Translations under genes and position numbers: made by a program
Assembly: GCA_037783545.1 (NCBI GenBank)
Contig: JBBELK010000461.1
Coordinates: 744,001-808,000, forward strand
Direction: 5' to 3'
Source of the DNA: Henricia sp. BOLD:AAB3569
Taxonomy: Eukaryota; Echinodermata; Asteroidea; Spinulosida; Echinasteridae
DNA: 64,000 nt
In this document: in pieces, positions 24,501 through 34,894 of the stretch
How positions within the stretch are numbered: position 1 is the stretch's first letter
How the letters are laid out: each line of letters begins with the position of its first letter
Notes under the pieces: generated by a model
Seen by the model: the letters and a program-made list of their open reading frames with translations, nothing else
Database searches by the model: none
What the model was told of the DNA's origin: nothing

Positions 24501-24518
24501 GGACACAAAAAACGGTAA
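15348..24518 (+). CDS. RRP12: RRP12-like ribosome biogenesis protein, C-terminal exons
   Basis: Nine exons: 15348-15505, 17000-17091, 17658-17840, 19435-19619, 20774-21000, 21960-22032, 23225-23304, 23894-23976 and 24425-24518 (TAA). All have AG/GT borders and keep one frame (ending phases 0, 2, 2, 1, 0, 1, 0, 2, stop). The product matches the end of RRP12 as I recall it: a HEAT-type helix with LGFVKVL, then [15 protein letters not shown], an acidic run, AWLKEG with LDFLDP, HSFK with [33 protein letters not shown] and a basic tail ending GHKKR. RRP12 is a HEAT-repeat nucleolar/nuclear export factor needed for 40S and 60S subunit maturation. Only about the last 390 residues of a protein usually near 1,250-1,300 are seen; the upstream HEAT exons were not found. 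The introns are loaded with MITEs and a LINE tail. The penultimate-region exon sits at the end of a tandem exon array. Confidence 0.93.
15885..16302 (+). mobile_element. 5'-truncated LINE: reverse-transcriptase C-terminus and 3' tail
   Basis: 15,903-16,013 reads [20 protein letters not shown] and then [12 protein letters not shown] before a TGA. This is the usual C-terminal ending of CR1/L2-type LINE ORF2 proteins. The 3' UTR ends GGCGCTTTATAAGTAATTA and an ATT microsatellite. It lies inside an RRP12 intron in the gene's sense and is dead on arrival by 5' truncation. Confidence 0.8.
16541..16673. mobile_element. 133-bp palindromic MITE with TTAA TSD (copy 1)
   Basis: Nearly perfect inverted repeat: AGGCACAGACTCGTCAGCAA and the opposite arm ending CGAGCCTGTGACT, with AATACGCAGCTCC / GGAGCTGCGTATT inside. 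TTAA on both sides (16,537 and 16,674). Copies of exactly the same length lie at 24,945 and 41,834. The TTAA target is typical of piggyBac. Confidence 0.88.
17000..17091 (+). CDS. RRP12: RRP12 exon b
   Basis: Acceptor ATCTATCAG, donor TTTGG|GTGAGT. Encodes [12 protein letters not shown] and [11 protein letters not shown], a well-kept RRP12 block. Confidence 0.92.
17500..17605. repeat. Imperfect CGACGGCCTTG tandem motif
   Basis: About eight degenerate 10-12-base units (GACGGCCTTGCGACAGCC and similar) in an RRP12 intron. The GGCCTTG core resembles the spacers of the exon array at 22-23 kb. Confidence 0.5.
17658..17840 (+). CDS. RRP12: RRP12 exon c
   Basis: Acceptor CCCCTCTTAAG, donor GAAAC|GTGAGC. 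Encodes [27 protein letters not shown] and an acidic run of eight Asp residues. Confidence 0.93.
18355..18598. mobile_element. Hairpin MITE, GGGCCTTTTTCCAAATCTCG ends
   Basis: Ends are near-complementary. The inner arms (ACAAAAGACAGAGCTGCA / TGCAGTTCTGTCTTTTGT) form a tight hairpin around 18,490. It sits in an RRP12 intron. Confidence 0.65.
18823..19299. mobile_element. 477-bp TTAA-flanked element with TTCGCCC tandem repeats (copy 1)
   Basis: TTAA on both sides (18,819 and 19,300). The ends ATGCAGTATACTTGATTGGTA and GGAAAGTATACATGATTGG are inverted. Its middle holds repeats of ATTTCGCCC(A/C)AAA, with the inverted copy GGGCGAAGTGGTTTTGGGGC. A 517-bp relative is at 43,764. Confidence 0.75.
19435..19619 (+). 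CDS. RRP12: RRP12 exon d
   Basis: Acceptor TTTTTCTGCCAG, donor CTGG|GTGAGA. Encodes [18 protein letters not shown], then GLAWLKEG and [13 protein letters not shown], all hallmarks of the RRP12 tail. Confidence 0.94.
19829..19981. mobile_element. Hairpin MITE, TAGACCGTAT ends
   Basis: TAGACCGTATACATCGAATA on the left is mirrored by TTCGATACGGTCTA on the right, with GCCGCCATTTCGTGGGGCA / TGCCCCATAAAATGGCGGC inside. Confidence 0.7.
20279..20688. mobile_element. MITE with TGTTCCCATTGGACT ends
   Basis: TGTTCCCATTGGACT and AGTCCAATGGGAACA form exact 15-bp TIRs. GC-rich body without an RRP12-related exon. A 217-residue antisense open frame crosses from here into the next exon and is spurious. Confidence 0.7.
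20774..21000 (+). CDS. RRP12: RRP12 exon e
   Basis: Acceptor GATTGTAAATAG, donor AGAAAG|GTAGCT. Encodes [28 protein letters not shown] and a charged linker with a KGKRKK basic patch. Confidence 0.93.
21960..22032 (+). CDS. RRP12: RRP12 exon f
   Basis: Acceptor TTTTCCTCCCACAG, donor TACAAAG|GTAAAA. Encodes [17 protein letters not shown] and SKYK, leaving phase 1 so that the next exon must start with two bases of an Ala codon. Confidence 0.92.
22190..23304 (+). repeat. Tandem array of an RRP12 exon with its 3' splice site
   Basis: Seven copies of the acceptor GACACAG|CG (exon starts 22338, 22478, 22634, 22774, 22924, 23064 and 23225), preceded by an eighth degenerate copy (22.19-22.27 kb) with no AG. 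Unit lengths alternate 140, 156, 140, 150, 140, 161, so the true unit is a dimer of about 290-300 bp. Copies 2-7 each hold CTAAC 25 bases before the exon, a T-rich tract and the AG. In copies 1-6 the exon end reads AAA|GTGGC(C/T), a poor donor; only copy 7 has AAG|GTGAGT. Confidence 0.93.
23225..23304 (+). CDS. RRP12: RRP12 exon g, last copy of the array
   Basis: 80 bases, in phase with both neighbours. It encodes [16 protein letters not shown] and QPGSEYKAK. Chosen as the working exon because it alone pairs a full acceptor with a GTGAGT donor and keeps the Gly-Gly pair; copies 3-6 read Cys-Gly there. Confidence 0.9.
23443..23625. mobile_element. 183-bp pogo/Tigger-like MITE
   Basis: CAGTAAACTCTCATTATA and its complement at the right end, flanked by TA on both sides (23,441 and 23,626). 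CAGT ends with TA target fit the pogo branch of Tc1/mariner. Confidence 0.8.
23894..23976 (+). CDS. RRP12: RRP12 exon h
   Basis: Acceptor TTTTGACTACAG, donor AAAAG|GTATGT. Encodes [20 protein letters not shown] and DRKQLNK, the most conserved part of the RRP12 C-terminus. Confidence 0.95.
24425..24518 (+). CDS. RRP12: RRP12 terminal coding exon
   Basis: Acceptor TTCTTTCTTAAG. Encodes [18 protein letters not shown] and a Lys/Arg-rich end, GHKKR, then TAA. The basic tail is as expected for a nucleolar RNA-associated protein. Confidence 0.93.
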
Positions 24519-24748
24519 CAAATCAACCAATCGGACCCCACGTTCAGATTGTCCTGCAGAAATACAAAACTCTAAAGAGACAAAATGAAATGGATTAAAA
24601 CAGGAGAAATGGTCATTTTACTCCTTTACAGACCCAATGTTTATTTGCGTCTCATCTAAAGCCGCCCTCTTGACGCAAAATGCACTATTGGCTAACCATG
24701 TGCAACCCAAACCTCGCTAATATCACAAGATTGTTGCGCAGCTTATGT

Positions 24749-24754
24749 AATAAA
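24749..24754 (+). terminator. Candidate polyadenylation signal of RRP12
   Basis: AATAAA 231 bases after the stop codon, the first one seen downstream. No cleavage-site evidence. Confidence 0.5.
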
Positions 24755-24944
24755 AAAGTTGCCCAAGCATAAGCTTTCATGAAATCAGCATCTGAGGCGA
24801 GTTAAATAATGCAGTACCGGTTGGGAGCATCGGTATGCAGCAACCGAAACGGTTTTTTAGAATGATTGCTTTCTAAAACATACAATCATTCCGACTGTAG
24901 CAAAGTCTTCTTCAATATCAAAATGACGAAGACATACATGTTAA

Positions 24945-25077
24945 AGGCACAGGCTCGTCAGCAATGCGTGCTCGCCAAATTCGTGCAACAAAATACGCAG
25001 CTCCGTGCCTTTGCTACACGGAGCTGCGTATTTCATGGCACGAATTTGGCGCGCGCATTGCTGACGAGCCCCTGCCT
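24945..25077. mobile_element. 133-bp palindromic TTAA MITE (copy 2)
   Basis: Ends AGGCACAGGCTCGTCAGCAA and its near-complement; TTAA at 24,941 and 25,078. Same length as the copies at 16,541 and 41,834. Confidence 0.88.
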
Positions 25078-25439
25078 TTAAAACACGATGCTGGGAGGAA
25101 ACGCAAAGAGAAACACAGTCAGGCAGAAAGATGGGTTGGAGTGGAAAGCCAAATAGTGGAACGAAGGGCAGGTCTGGGGCTGGAGGGGGTGGGGGATAAA
25201 ATGGGAATTACACTGTACAGACACATGGATAAAGAGACTTTACAATTTTCACATATAATTTTACTTACAAATTGTCACTTCAAATGGAACAAAGTAAGGT
25301 GGAATTTAAGCATCTATATTGACTTGGGGGAAAAACATGTAAACATGTAGTATGTAGTCGAAACTTTAAAACGATTTTTCACCCAAGTCTGTGGTGACTA
25401 CAAATTAAAGCATGAAAATTGGAACTTGCTGTGTTGGGA

Positions 25440-26270
25440 GTTGATACAATGTTACTGTTTTCTGTTTCACAATTTCATGTGAAATACATGTACTGCTTTC
25501 GGCAATGTGCGACATTCGGAAATGTCTGCCAGTGTGTGTCACCGGCCACGCGCGTAGGGCGACAATTGACGCACACAGACGTGCGTAAAAAAATACCCTT
25601 CCGCGTGTTTTCGCGCACATTGCCACACGTCTCAATTATTAGGCATGTGCGCATCTTGTAAAAGCGGAAGTGTTTTTTTAACTTTATCACAATGTAGCCT
25701 GAAGAAAGACATTTTATATCGTACTTGGTGCAACAACCTAAAGCAAGGTTAAGCAACCAATGCACTTGTCTCACTCTTTCTGTTGGTTATAGCACTCGGG
25801 CCACGTGGGTCATGATTGTCAAATGACATCCAAAATGGTGGAAGGCGTGACGTCGCAGTAAAGCAGTCTTTTGATTGCTTTCCGCGACGTAGAACATCCG
25901 GGAACGTTTGGTGGTCAACGATCACGCGCATGCCAATAGACGCACATGAACACGCGTAAAAAATACTCACCAGCGAATTTTCATTCAAAGATGCCGCACG
26001 CGCCCGCGCTGCAATTCGTTCAAAATATTGAGCATGCACTCGGCTTGTAAACACAAAAGTGCTTCTACTTGATCGCGATATTTAGCCTGAAGAAATACGT
26101 TTTTATCTTTATCGATACAACAGCCATGGCGCAACAACATAAAGCAAGGTTAAGCAACGGAGGTAGAGCTTTTCTTGCTCTTTTTGCCGGTTATCACTCG
26201 AGCCACGTGCATTATGAAAAATGGAAACCAAAATGGTGGATGGAAGGCATGACGTCACCGGAAAGCATTC
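25440..26270. repeat. Diverged tandem duplication, about 380-bp units
   Basis: Blocks such as GCCTGAAGAAA plus CAACAACCTAAAGCAAGGTT and GACGCACAC/TGAACACGCGTAAAAAATAC occur once in each half. Short open frames on both strands are side effects. Confidence 0.55.
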
Positions 26271-26689
26271 AATAGCGCGTGCCGCTGTAAGCTAGCAGCG
26301 TGAAAGTACTATATAAAGTGGTTTGGGTCTAACTACTGTCACGTCACGTCTACCCTACCCATAATCAGAAGACCATCCCTGTGTATGTACTGAGCACCAG
26401 ACCTGCTTTTAGCTTGTCAGCAATCCATATTCCTAATATCATATCCCATGATAAATTACATCAGATAGGCCTACTTTGTGTTAATTTATCAGTTGTTAAG
26501 GTACAGATTCCCTAAAAGGACTTGACATAAAATCCCTGAACAGTTTGATAATTTATAAACTTTCAAGCCATCGACAGAGATTTGTACTTTTGTGGCTGCA
26601 AAGGGTCAACGCTTCCGCACTTTCATCTTGCACTTCTTGGGGGTGTGGTTTCTAGGCAAAGGAGAAATATTTAACTATTTGCTCTGCTT

Positions 26690-26870
26690 ATGATTACTGT
26701 ATTGTAATCAAGTTATCAAGCAATCTGGGTAGATAGATGGCTTAATCATGTTGACCTGTGTGCTAATGAGCATGACCAGATTACTGTATTGTAATCAAGT
26801 TATCAAGCCATCTGGGTAGATGGCTTGATCATGTTGACCTGTGTGCAAATGAGCATGACCAGATTTTTAC
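26690..26870 (+). repeat. Two tandem copies of an 80-90-bp unit
   Basis: GATTACTGTATTGTAATCAA through CATGTTGACCTGTGTG and GAGCATGACCA is present twice in a row, differing by a few bases and a GATA indel. Confidence 0.85.
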
Positions 26871-27360
26871 CAAAAAAATTGATTTCGTTGTAACCTAACA
26901 ATCATATAAAATACCTCCCCAAAGTACTATCCATGAGAAGAAAACATGAAATTTGCAATCCTCAATTTGAATGTGGAAGCAAACAGGTTATTATTATTAT
27001 TGGTGTAATCACTGCACTGAATTATGTAACCGGATAAATGTATTAGTTTATTAAACTTTGGTGGATTTTTGGCGATGTCCCTATATGGATTGAGGGCTTA
27101 ACATTTCAGAATGGTAATAATTAAAATATGACAATTAATGGTACGGTATTAAAATCTCAACACCAGCGGGAAAATGGGCGGATAAAAAAATGTGATCTGG
27201 TCACGCTCCTTTAGAAGACGACCTATGTCCAATCATGGAGGAAGAAAACGAATTTTCCTCCATGGTCCAATCAAACGGACCAAGACACACAACAGACTTA
27301 CATAGTTTTGATACATATTTCTGTAATTGGTTTAGCTTGCGTCGAGGAGAATGAATGTTA

Positions 27361-27430
27361 ATTAGGGTTTGTTTTTTCCCTTATACAGTGCTAATATTCG
27401 TCGGGTAAGGGCAAAAACAAACCCTAATTA
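27361..27430. mobile_element. Short palindromic MITE
   Basis: TTAGGGTTTGTTTTTTCCCTTA is mirrored by TAAGGGCAAAAACAAACCC plus TAA; about 70 bp in all. Confidence 0.65.
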
Positions 27431-28042
27431 AGATACATATATCATTTCTTGCAAGTCGACATTTACAAGTGTGATAACCTTAATACATGTAGTACGACCA
27501 ACTTCACCAGTCCAAACAAACATGGCCGATTTCACCACACAAATCCCCTCCCCGTAGTCGTTTACTCATATACCTATTTGATTTCCCATCAGTAGATGTA
27601 ATTATCTCAAGTTTCCATGGTAATGGAGGACGAGTGTTCGCAGAGGCTTTACGCCTGAATCTTTCTGACTGCTTGTGTTATCAAAATCAAGGCAAACAGA
27701 GTGTTGTTTCTGAGTGTTAGGTGACAAATGAAGGATTTGGGGGAAGACGTTTAGGTCCGTGAAGATTTGAGCGATTTAAATGCTTCGGTATTTGCGTAGT
27801 GTATAGACAGCATCCTGAATAAACCACACACTTGTTTATATTTTCTCAGATTTCGATTTATATTGACGTAAAGTGTGCCTTTGTGCAAGGGGTGCTTGTT
27901 GTTGTCGATTTTGCAGTCTGGTCTGTAGACAAATTGGGGCAAATGAAACATAAAACGCAGTAAGGCTACATGGTGAATCTATCCCCCTAAAACCCAGTGC
28001 GAACACGGCTCTAGTCTTTAGCGCTTGTCAACACTATGTGGG

Positions 28043-28372
28043 GTACCGTGGCCGAGTGGTTTGGGTCATTGACTCGCAATCATGGATTAAAACTTGGGGT
28101 TGCGGGTTCGAATCCGGCTGCGGTACCTGTGCCCTTGGGCAAGGCACTCAACCACACTTGCTCCATCCTTCAGAAGGGATGTAAAGCCGTTGGTCCAGTG
28201 TGTCAGGTAAACCGTAATGGTAACGCACTCTACAGATCCCAGAGCATTCTTTCGTGAAGAGCAAAGGGATTCCCCAGTGTCTCTGGCCATTTCTAACGCT
28301 TGCGATTGACAGTGCAATGAGCACTATTGAGGAATCCTTGGTATGAATACCAGAAAGAAATAATAATAATAA
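28043..28372 (+). mobile_element. tRNA-Ser/Leu-headed SINE, family B
   Basis: The head GTACCGTGGCCGAGTGGTTT has an A-box (TGGCCGAGTGG), a B-box (GGTTCGAATCC) and an acceptor-like stem that still pairs GTACCGT with GCGGTAC. The body contains GGCAAGGCACTCAACCACAC, and the 3' end is AAGAAATAATAATAAT. Other copies at 34,867 (-), 40,184 (-) and 58,749 (-). Confidence 0.82.
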
Positions 28373-28961
28373 AAATAACCCTCCCAACCTACGGTTGCGC
28401 ATCCGTAAAACAACATCGCGCCATTGTCCAGGCTTTTATACCAGACAACCCAACGCTTCTTGGATTTCAGTGTTATTTAACGTATCTTCATGTTTTCTTG
28501 GTGTAGTAGATTATTGAAATTAACACTAAACCCATGGAGCGTTGGTGTTTTTGGTACAATGTAGCTTGACCACTCGGTGTCAGTGTATTACATGTCTCAG
28601 CAAATATTTTCCCGCCAAAAAGCTCAAAGAGTTGAAAAGGACGCGCGCTAACGCTGAACATATTATTTCGGCCCAATATTGATCTATAAGTTTTAGTCGT
28701 GTACATGTATACATTGTACACATCATGTGAGGGTGAGCTTAAAGGCCTAGTCGTCGCATTTTCTATTTCTAGTTAGTTGTTGTATTCTGTTGCCCAGATC
28801 GCACAAGCAAATTCTACCTTTAAGGTACTTTCGTGAGGTATCAAACCAATTTATTAACACCAGTCGACGGCTAGCCAAAGCCATGTAGACATGACACTAT
28901 AATAAACTCCAGTCGTTTCGTTAATATTTAGCTACATTGCAAGGTGTTCTGATTCACGTAA

Positions 28962-29265
28962 AGGCGCGTTCACACTATCGCGGAAAAATCACACTGTTCC
29001 ATTGGTTTGTACACAAACTGGTTTGCCGCTTGTGCGCGGCCTATCGCGATGCGCAAAACGTTTTCAGCTGGGTCAAAGTTCAAATTTGTTGAACTTTGAC
29101 CGCGGTTCGCTGACCTTTCCAACGCGCAGCCAATGAGGTATCAGAGAAGCCCCAAGTTACCAGAGTAGAATTTTCTATTTTGGAATAATCGGCGATTAGG
29201 AACTCATGCAATGCGGTGAGCGCAGCGCGAAAGTGTGATTTTTCCGCGATAGTGTGAACGCCCCT
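28962..29265. mobile_element. 304-bp PIF/Harbinger-like MITE (copy 1)
   Basis: The ends AGG(C/G)GCGTTCACACTATCG and CGGAAAAATCACAC are mirrored, giving a TIR of about 33 bp. TAA on both sides. A copy of the same length is at 49,794. The TWA target and short TIR fit PIF/Harbinger. Confidence 0.85.
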
Positions 29266-30161
29266 TAATGGTGCAGGGCTAACATCTAAGAACCTTTGTT
29301 TGCATACAGTGTGTCATTAAAGGTATACCTCACCTGGCAGGTAGATTTCATTGAAATAGGGCTTATGACCTTATGAACGTGATAGCTTTAAAATGAGCTT
29401 TGGGAAGTTTCCATAATGCGCGCCATTCATTCATGCACAAAAACCGTGATTGGATTTTTCAGATTTTCTGAAGTATTACTGCACGTATGTGGCTGAAATT
29501 TCTACAAGGTAGTTTTCTCGACCTATGCTTTCAATTACCAGTGGAAATCATGCCGTTTTAACAGTTCACCAAACGAGTATACTACCTTTTAATCGAAAAC
29601 GGTCTACGTATAGACCGCAATTGGACCGTAATTTGTGCTAAAAGCGGTCTACGTAGGCCTATAGACCGTTCAGACACCGAGATAGACCGTTTTCGGTTGA
29701 ACCGAAGTTCGTCCGCTTTTAGTACTGTCTTAACAAGGCTATTGGGTAAGAAATTAACCCCTTTTATGAAAATTACATGCGGAGACAGATGCCTTGATAC
29801 ATATAACACGCTTTGTGTGTGTTTGAATCGGCCGAGAGAAGTCTATTTTGAGGTAAAATTGTCTGCTTCAAGGTTTAAATTGAGCCGATGAAAAGAGTTA
29901 TTTTAAATTGACTGATAAGGACATGATTATATGACATGTCTTTCACCGTTAAACATACTCCCTCCTCCTTGATTGGAGTACTGTCCGTATACTTCCCTTA
30001 TTGACTTGAATTAAAGTTACAAACAGTGCTCTCAAACAGAGCTTTCGGACCGAGGTGTCCTTCATCAGTCATTTCATCAATCAATTCGAGGTGTCCTTTA
30101 TCAGTCTGTTTGTCTATACGCAGCACCCTTTGTGTTGCTTTTCTTATTGTACGTCCCCCAC

Positions 30162-30595
30162 CGAGGTCGTTCAGACGAGGGGCTATCTCTGGAGCTAGCT
30201 CCGGAGCTAGCTAGCTCCACCCCAAACTCCCGTCGTTAGAACGCAACTAGCTCCACCTCTGGGGCTAGCACCGGAGCTAGCTCTCCCCAAATGTAGCCCC
30301 ACAAATTTGTGGGGCTAGCCCCACTTTTAGCACAGCGGGGTTTCTTTTTATGACTCAGCTCCACCATTATTTACTGACTGAACACAACTGACCTCGCATT
30401 GTGGCATCTGGCCAATGTTAATATGCTATCAAATTTGACCACATTCTAGCTCCTCTGAAACTGTAGCTCCGGAGTTATCATCATCGTTTGAACGGTAGGG
30501 CATTTTGGACTAACTCACTTTAGCTCCAGCGAACCCCCACTGAGTCCTTTAATTGGATTGGAGCTAAAAAAAGTAGCCCTCCGTCTGAACATACC
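30162..30595. mobile_element. MITE rich in GGAGCTAGCTCC, only in unit 1
   Basis: Ends GGTCGTTCAGACGAGGGGCTA and TAGCCCTCCGTCTGAACATACC are inverted. Unit 2 lacks it at about 48,460-48,490. The body has many CTGGAGCTAG / GGAGCTAGCT palindromes. Confidence 0.7.
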
Positions 30596-31118
30596 CGTAG
30601 TACATCCAATCATTCTTCCTCCATGATCCAATCCAGTCACCCTTCAAACATCTTCATTTCCTCTGCACTCATCAGCTTCTGATTTTATGCCTTTCGTCGT
30701 TATTGTCCTTGGATTCCGCTGTGGGCATTCTGATGCTGTGAGCTAGTGTTCTCGTGCCATCTTGGCATTTTCTTCAAAGCCTGTAGATATTTGCAAACAT
30801 TACAAAGCAAGACTGCCAAGTACTTTTTTTCTTAATTGTTATTTGGTTTTTAGTCTGAATCATCGTGTGTAGGCCTATCATCACGGTGCATAATGTGCTA
30901 CTGTGCTGTGCGTCATTTTCAAAAAACCATTTGTGTATTAATTTTTTAAGGAGCCGTCTAAAGTTGTCAACATTTTTACAGTTGTACAGAAAGTAGTATT
31001 TTTTAAGACCCCCTCCCTCCACCCGAAATATTCTACTTATCAATATTGTTGTCACTACTGTGAAATGTTAACATTTTACAGTGCATGTAAAGTCCTACGC
31101 GGCCTTCGATCACGCCCC

Positions 31119-31233
31119 TCCCCTTCCTCCCTCTCCCCCTCCCCCTCCCCCCCTCCCCCCTCCCCTCCCTCCCCCCTCCCCCTCCCCCTCCCCCTCCCCC
31201 TCCCCTTCCTCCCCCTCCCCTTCCTACTCTATC
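31119..31233 (+). repeat. CCCCTCC-rich polypyrimidine tract (short allele)
   Basis: Tandem CCCCTC/CCCTCCC units. The unit-2 counterpart at 48,974-49,188 is about twice as long. Confidence 0.9.
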
Positions 31234-31531
31234 TTGGTAGAACCGTGAACATTTTGCCCCCTAAATAAGTGTACTCAAGAAATATTTATTGAAATATCAT
31301 GTGCGTAATGTGTAGACTGACGTGAAATTGGGCCCTGAGATAATAACCCACGTACTACATTGAATGTCTTTAAGTGCATCTTAAGTTTTTAGTGCAAGTT
31401 GTTTGTCATCAAGTACTAATTTTTATGACGTTCTCCTAGACCGTTGTATGAGGTGTTCTGCACACACGGTTCTGTACTATACGTTGTCTCTTTGATTTCA
31501 TATTGCCGTTCAAATATATAACTCTGCAAGA

Positions 31532-31690
31532 GGGCGGGTTAGGTTGGCGTTAGTGTTCTTTCTCCGCCTTTCGCCTCTTGCGTCCCGGGTTCGATTCCGG
31601 GGCATGTATGTAGATTGGGTTTGCAGTCCATACTTGACCACTTGAGTTTCCCCATGAGGTTTTCCAGGGGTTTTTCCTCCGACTTTAAGG
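31532..31690 (+). mobile_element. SINE family A fragment
   Basis: GGGCGGGTTAGGTTGGCGTT, B-box GGTTCGATTCC and GATTGGGTTTGCAGTCCATA, as in the copy at 9,910. Present at the matching place in unit 2 (49,505), so older than the duplication. Confidence 0.75.
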
Positions 31691-31934
31691 CAATACAGTT
31701 ATGACAATATAACTGTTCTAAACTCCGCTAAAACAATCAATTTTTTTGCATTGTAGAAGTGTTGCAACACGACCCCAAGAGAACAATTTCCACTTCCGAA
31801 TCAAAACATGCAGACGTAAGGGTAATGTTACGTCATGACATCATCATAACCACGAGGTGGCGGGAAAATTGAGCGCGTCTCGCGTAACGCAACGAACGCA
31901 CGAGGTTGTGGTATGGACCAAATATTTACATACA

Positions 31935-32355
31935 GGGCTGCTTTCGAGCGCGGCACCAGGGATCCCTGGTGCTCCATGGTGCTCGCCCGAAAGCATGTGT
32001 ACGCATGTGTATGACGTAACGTTCCAAACACCTGGGCTGCGTTCCAAACACGCTTACGTTGCCAACGTTCGCCACTGGTTACAGTACTTTTGTGCACTCG
32101 TCTATGAAAAGCCGGGTACCTGGGCTGCGTTCCAAACACGCGAACGTTGCCAACGTTCGCCACTGGTTACAGTACTTTTGTGCACTCGTCTATGAAAAGC
32201 CGGGTACCAGTTCTTGGCGAACGATGAAAACGTTTGCAATGTTCGCGTGTTTGGAACGCAGCCCAGTTCTTGGCGAACGATGAAAACGTTTGCAATGTTC
32301 GCGTGTTTGGAACGCAGCCCTGGGAGCACCAGGGACGAGCGCTCGAAAGCAGCCC
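31935..32355. mobile_element. Outer MITE with GGGCTGCTTTCGAGCG ends
   Basis: GGGCTGCTTTCGAGCG and CGCTCGAAAGCAGCCC are exact inverted ends. In unit 2 it is 50,393-50,529, without the inner insertion. Confidence 0.75.
32035..32319. mobile_element. Inner nested MITE, unit 1 only, CTG TSD
   Basis: Ends GGCTGCGTTCCAAACACGC and GCGTGTTTGGAACGCAGCC; CTG on both sides; unit 2 has a single CTG (50,490-50,492). Its left arm (about 80 bp) and right arm (about 57 bp) are each doubled in tandem. Confidence 0.85.
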
Positions 32356-32641
32356 ATATGGAGCTCAATGGTATTGACAAAGTCATAGGCCGTGTGCGAA
32401 GTGAGATATTTCTGGCTATGGCTTCGGTTTTAGTGGGTTATGCGAGAATTGAAGCAACGCGGCGGCCATCTTACTATAGACAATGCTTTGCCTAGACTGC
32501 TCCACGGTCCATACGGTCATTTGCATTACACTTTAAACACCTACTCTATAGTGCATGTAACCAGTCTAGGCAGATGCGTTATCGAGTTGCTTCATTTGTA
32601 ATGTATAGCACTTTGACTAAATAGGCTATATATAGACGAAA

Positions 32642-33160
32642 TCAACCAGTAACGGGCGGTGGCACTCCTTGGGACGCCCTTCCCGAAGCGCTGGGCGCAG
32701 GCATCGGATGCACTCTGGTGATAGACGTGTCTCCAGTCCCCGTAGTACTACACTTCAAGAGAGCAACATCTTTGACAAATCTGGCTGCGTAGAGCTTGGG
32801 CAGATAGACGCAAACCAGCGTCAAGTACGCGTTGAGAAGCACGGCCATGCAGAGCGTTGCGACCTTCTGCAGCACAGCCACGGCCGTGGCGTAGACCGGT
32901 ACGGCGGCTAGGCACAGCACCAGCGTGGAGTAGACGCTGACTGCGATGAACTTGGACTCGTTGTAGTTGCTGGGGACTTTACGGGTTCTGAAGGCGTAGT
33001 AGCAGCAGGCTAGGATTAGCAGGAGGTTGTAGACGCACGAGGCCAGGAAACCGCTGCCAAACAGGCAGTAGATCTCGAGGTAGTTGACGAGCTTCTCTGG
33101 CATCAGGAGCTCAGGACGACTCAAGCTTCCTGTCAGACCAGACACAACCACAATCAAGAC
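32642..33160 (-). CDS. GPCR copy 1, exon 2 (TM4 end to C-terminus)
   Basis: Acceptor TTTTTTTATCAATCAG. 172 codons encoding the end of TM4, TM5-TM7 and a tail ending PPPVTG. The product is identical to that of copy 2 despite at least six base differences by eye. Confidence 0.93.
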   Translation of the reverse strand, partial: VLIVVVSGLTGSLSRPELLMPEKLVNYLEIYCLFGSGFLASCVYNLLLILACCYYAFRTRKVPSNYNESKFIAVSVYSTLVLCLAAVPVYATAVAVLQKVATLCMAVLLNAYLTLVCVYLPKLYAARFVKDVALLKCSTTGTGDTSITRVHPMPAPSASGRASQGVPPPVTG

Positions 33161-34863
33161 CTGATTGATAAAAAAAAGGAAAACGAAAGTCAAAACCGAA
33201 AACTGAAGGACCATGGTATCATTTGCATATAAACCTTTTTAGCGCGAATAGACTGTGCAAGTTGACCTCGAGAACGTGCGGGACTCTGCGAGACTCGTCG
33301 ACTTCCGGAGACGTACAGATGCCTTAACACGTGCGGCGTCCGTTTTTTTTCGGTACCATTTTGACACCAAGTCAAAATTAGCATTTTCACTTACCGGTTC
33401 GGGGTCCACTGTAAAGATTTTAAAAATCCCATTTATTACCTGTGCGAAAAGTTAATTGAGCAAAACATTTTAAATCTGACCTTTTATTTTCATCTCTGAA
33501 ATAAACTGGTAACCCTACACGTAATATAAAAACCACAAAGCCATGACAGCGCGTCGCTGGTAGTCCGCAAGTGGCACGAATGTTTTTGCGCAGTGTATGT
33601 AGTTGGCGCGAATACGATGTAGGCCTCGTATTATTCCCGTTTTTAAAAGTTCTTAATTCGACTTCAGACGGTCATTACGATTTCCGTCCTGACATTGTGT
33701 ACTTTAAATGTTTGGGTTCTTGGTGGTGATTTTATCTACTCAGAAGTGAACGTTCAAGTTGTCGTTCAAACCAGGTATTTGTTTAGCCACGTTAATATTT
33801 CTGAGATGCACCAAGCCCGAGCCTGCCTTTTCGTAAAGGTACAGTTTGCAAACTGGAAGCGAAAGGTCAAACATTTTTATTTGTTTGTGACAAACTCGGA
33901 CAACATTTTCTTTATTTTATTTATTGAATCGATAGATTTGAGGGTGCCTTTTCCATTTATTGGTATTTTGGGCGCTTAAAAAATGTGGTGAAAAAATGTG
34001 GTGTTAAATTAACACCAGTGGTGTTGTCTTATAGATACCGGGCCTGGGGTCGATTTCACAAAACTCCTCTTATCTTAGGATCGATCCTAGGATTTAAGAA
34101 GAGTTCGAGCAGTAAGATCGGTCTTTGCTAAGACGTGTCCTGAGATCGATTTCACAAAACCCGTCTTTTACAAGACGAGTCGCAACTGCTTATTATACAT
34201 TTATCAACGGCTGTTCCATGTTTGTTAACAGTACCGAATACAACTGTCGTCGGGAAAACGGCACACACATTACAAATCAAAATGGCCGACTTTGTAGTGT
34301 CGTCTGCTTGGCGTATCGAATTTTGTCGGCAGTTATGAAAGGTACATAAGGTGAACAAATTCAAGTCAATATACTTGAACCTAGATGTGCATGTAGGCCT
34401 ATCGTTCGGCCGTACAAATTCCACACTCGCATTTATGTGCAGAGCTAATTTACATAAATGTATCGTTTTCGGGAGCATCGCGCGCTAGTACTATCAGGCA
34501 CGCGCGCGCGCACCACAAGCAACTTTTAGTCTGTGCTCAATCAACTAAGTACAATAAATGCACATATTTCATGGTTTTTATTAATTTTGTATGGATATAT
34601 TTTGCCGAAATATAAATCCGTGCTTTACGCGCGCGTGTAAAACGTCGAGAAACCTGGCTAAGGTTACATGCAGCAAGTTATGCCTTCACGTGGATGGACA
34701 TACAACAAATGCCTCAACCTTTTTCGGTAAGTACTTTTCTGCGATTTAAATTACGCCTCATTTTCAAGAGAATTTCGCCTATCGCGGCAAAGGAAAATTG
34801 TGTCTGTATGACTGCCTGCTGCTGCCGTATGCCGGGCTAGCTTCACGTTCCGCAAGCAGAAGA

Positions 34864-34894
<31 letters not shown>

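Noticed and set aside
28043..28130. Functional tRNA-Ser/Leu gene
   Set aside because: The head is tRNA-like, but it continues into a SINE body repeated at several places.
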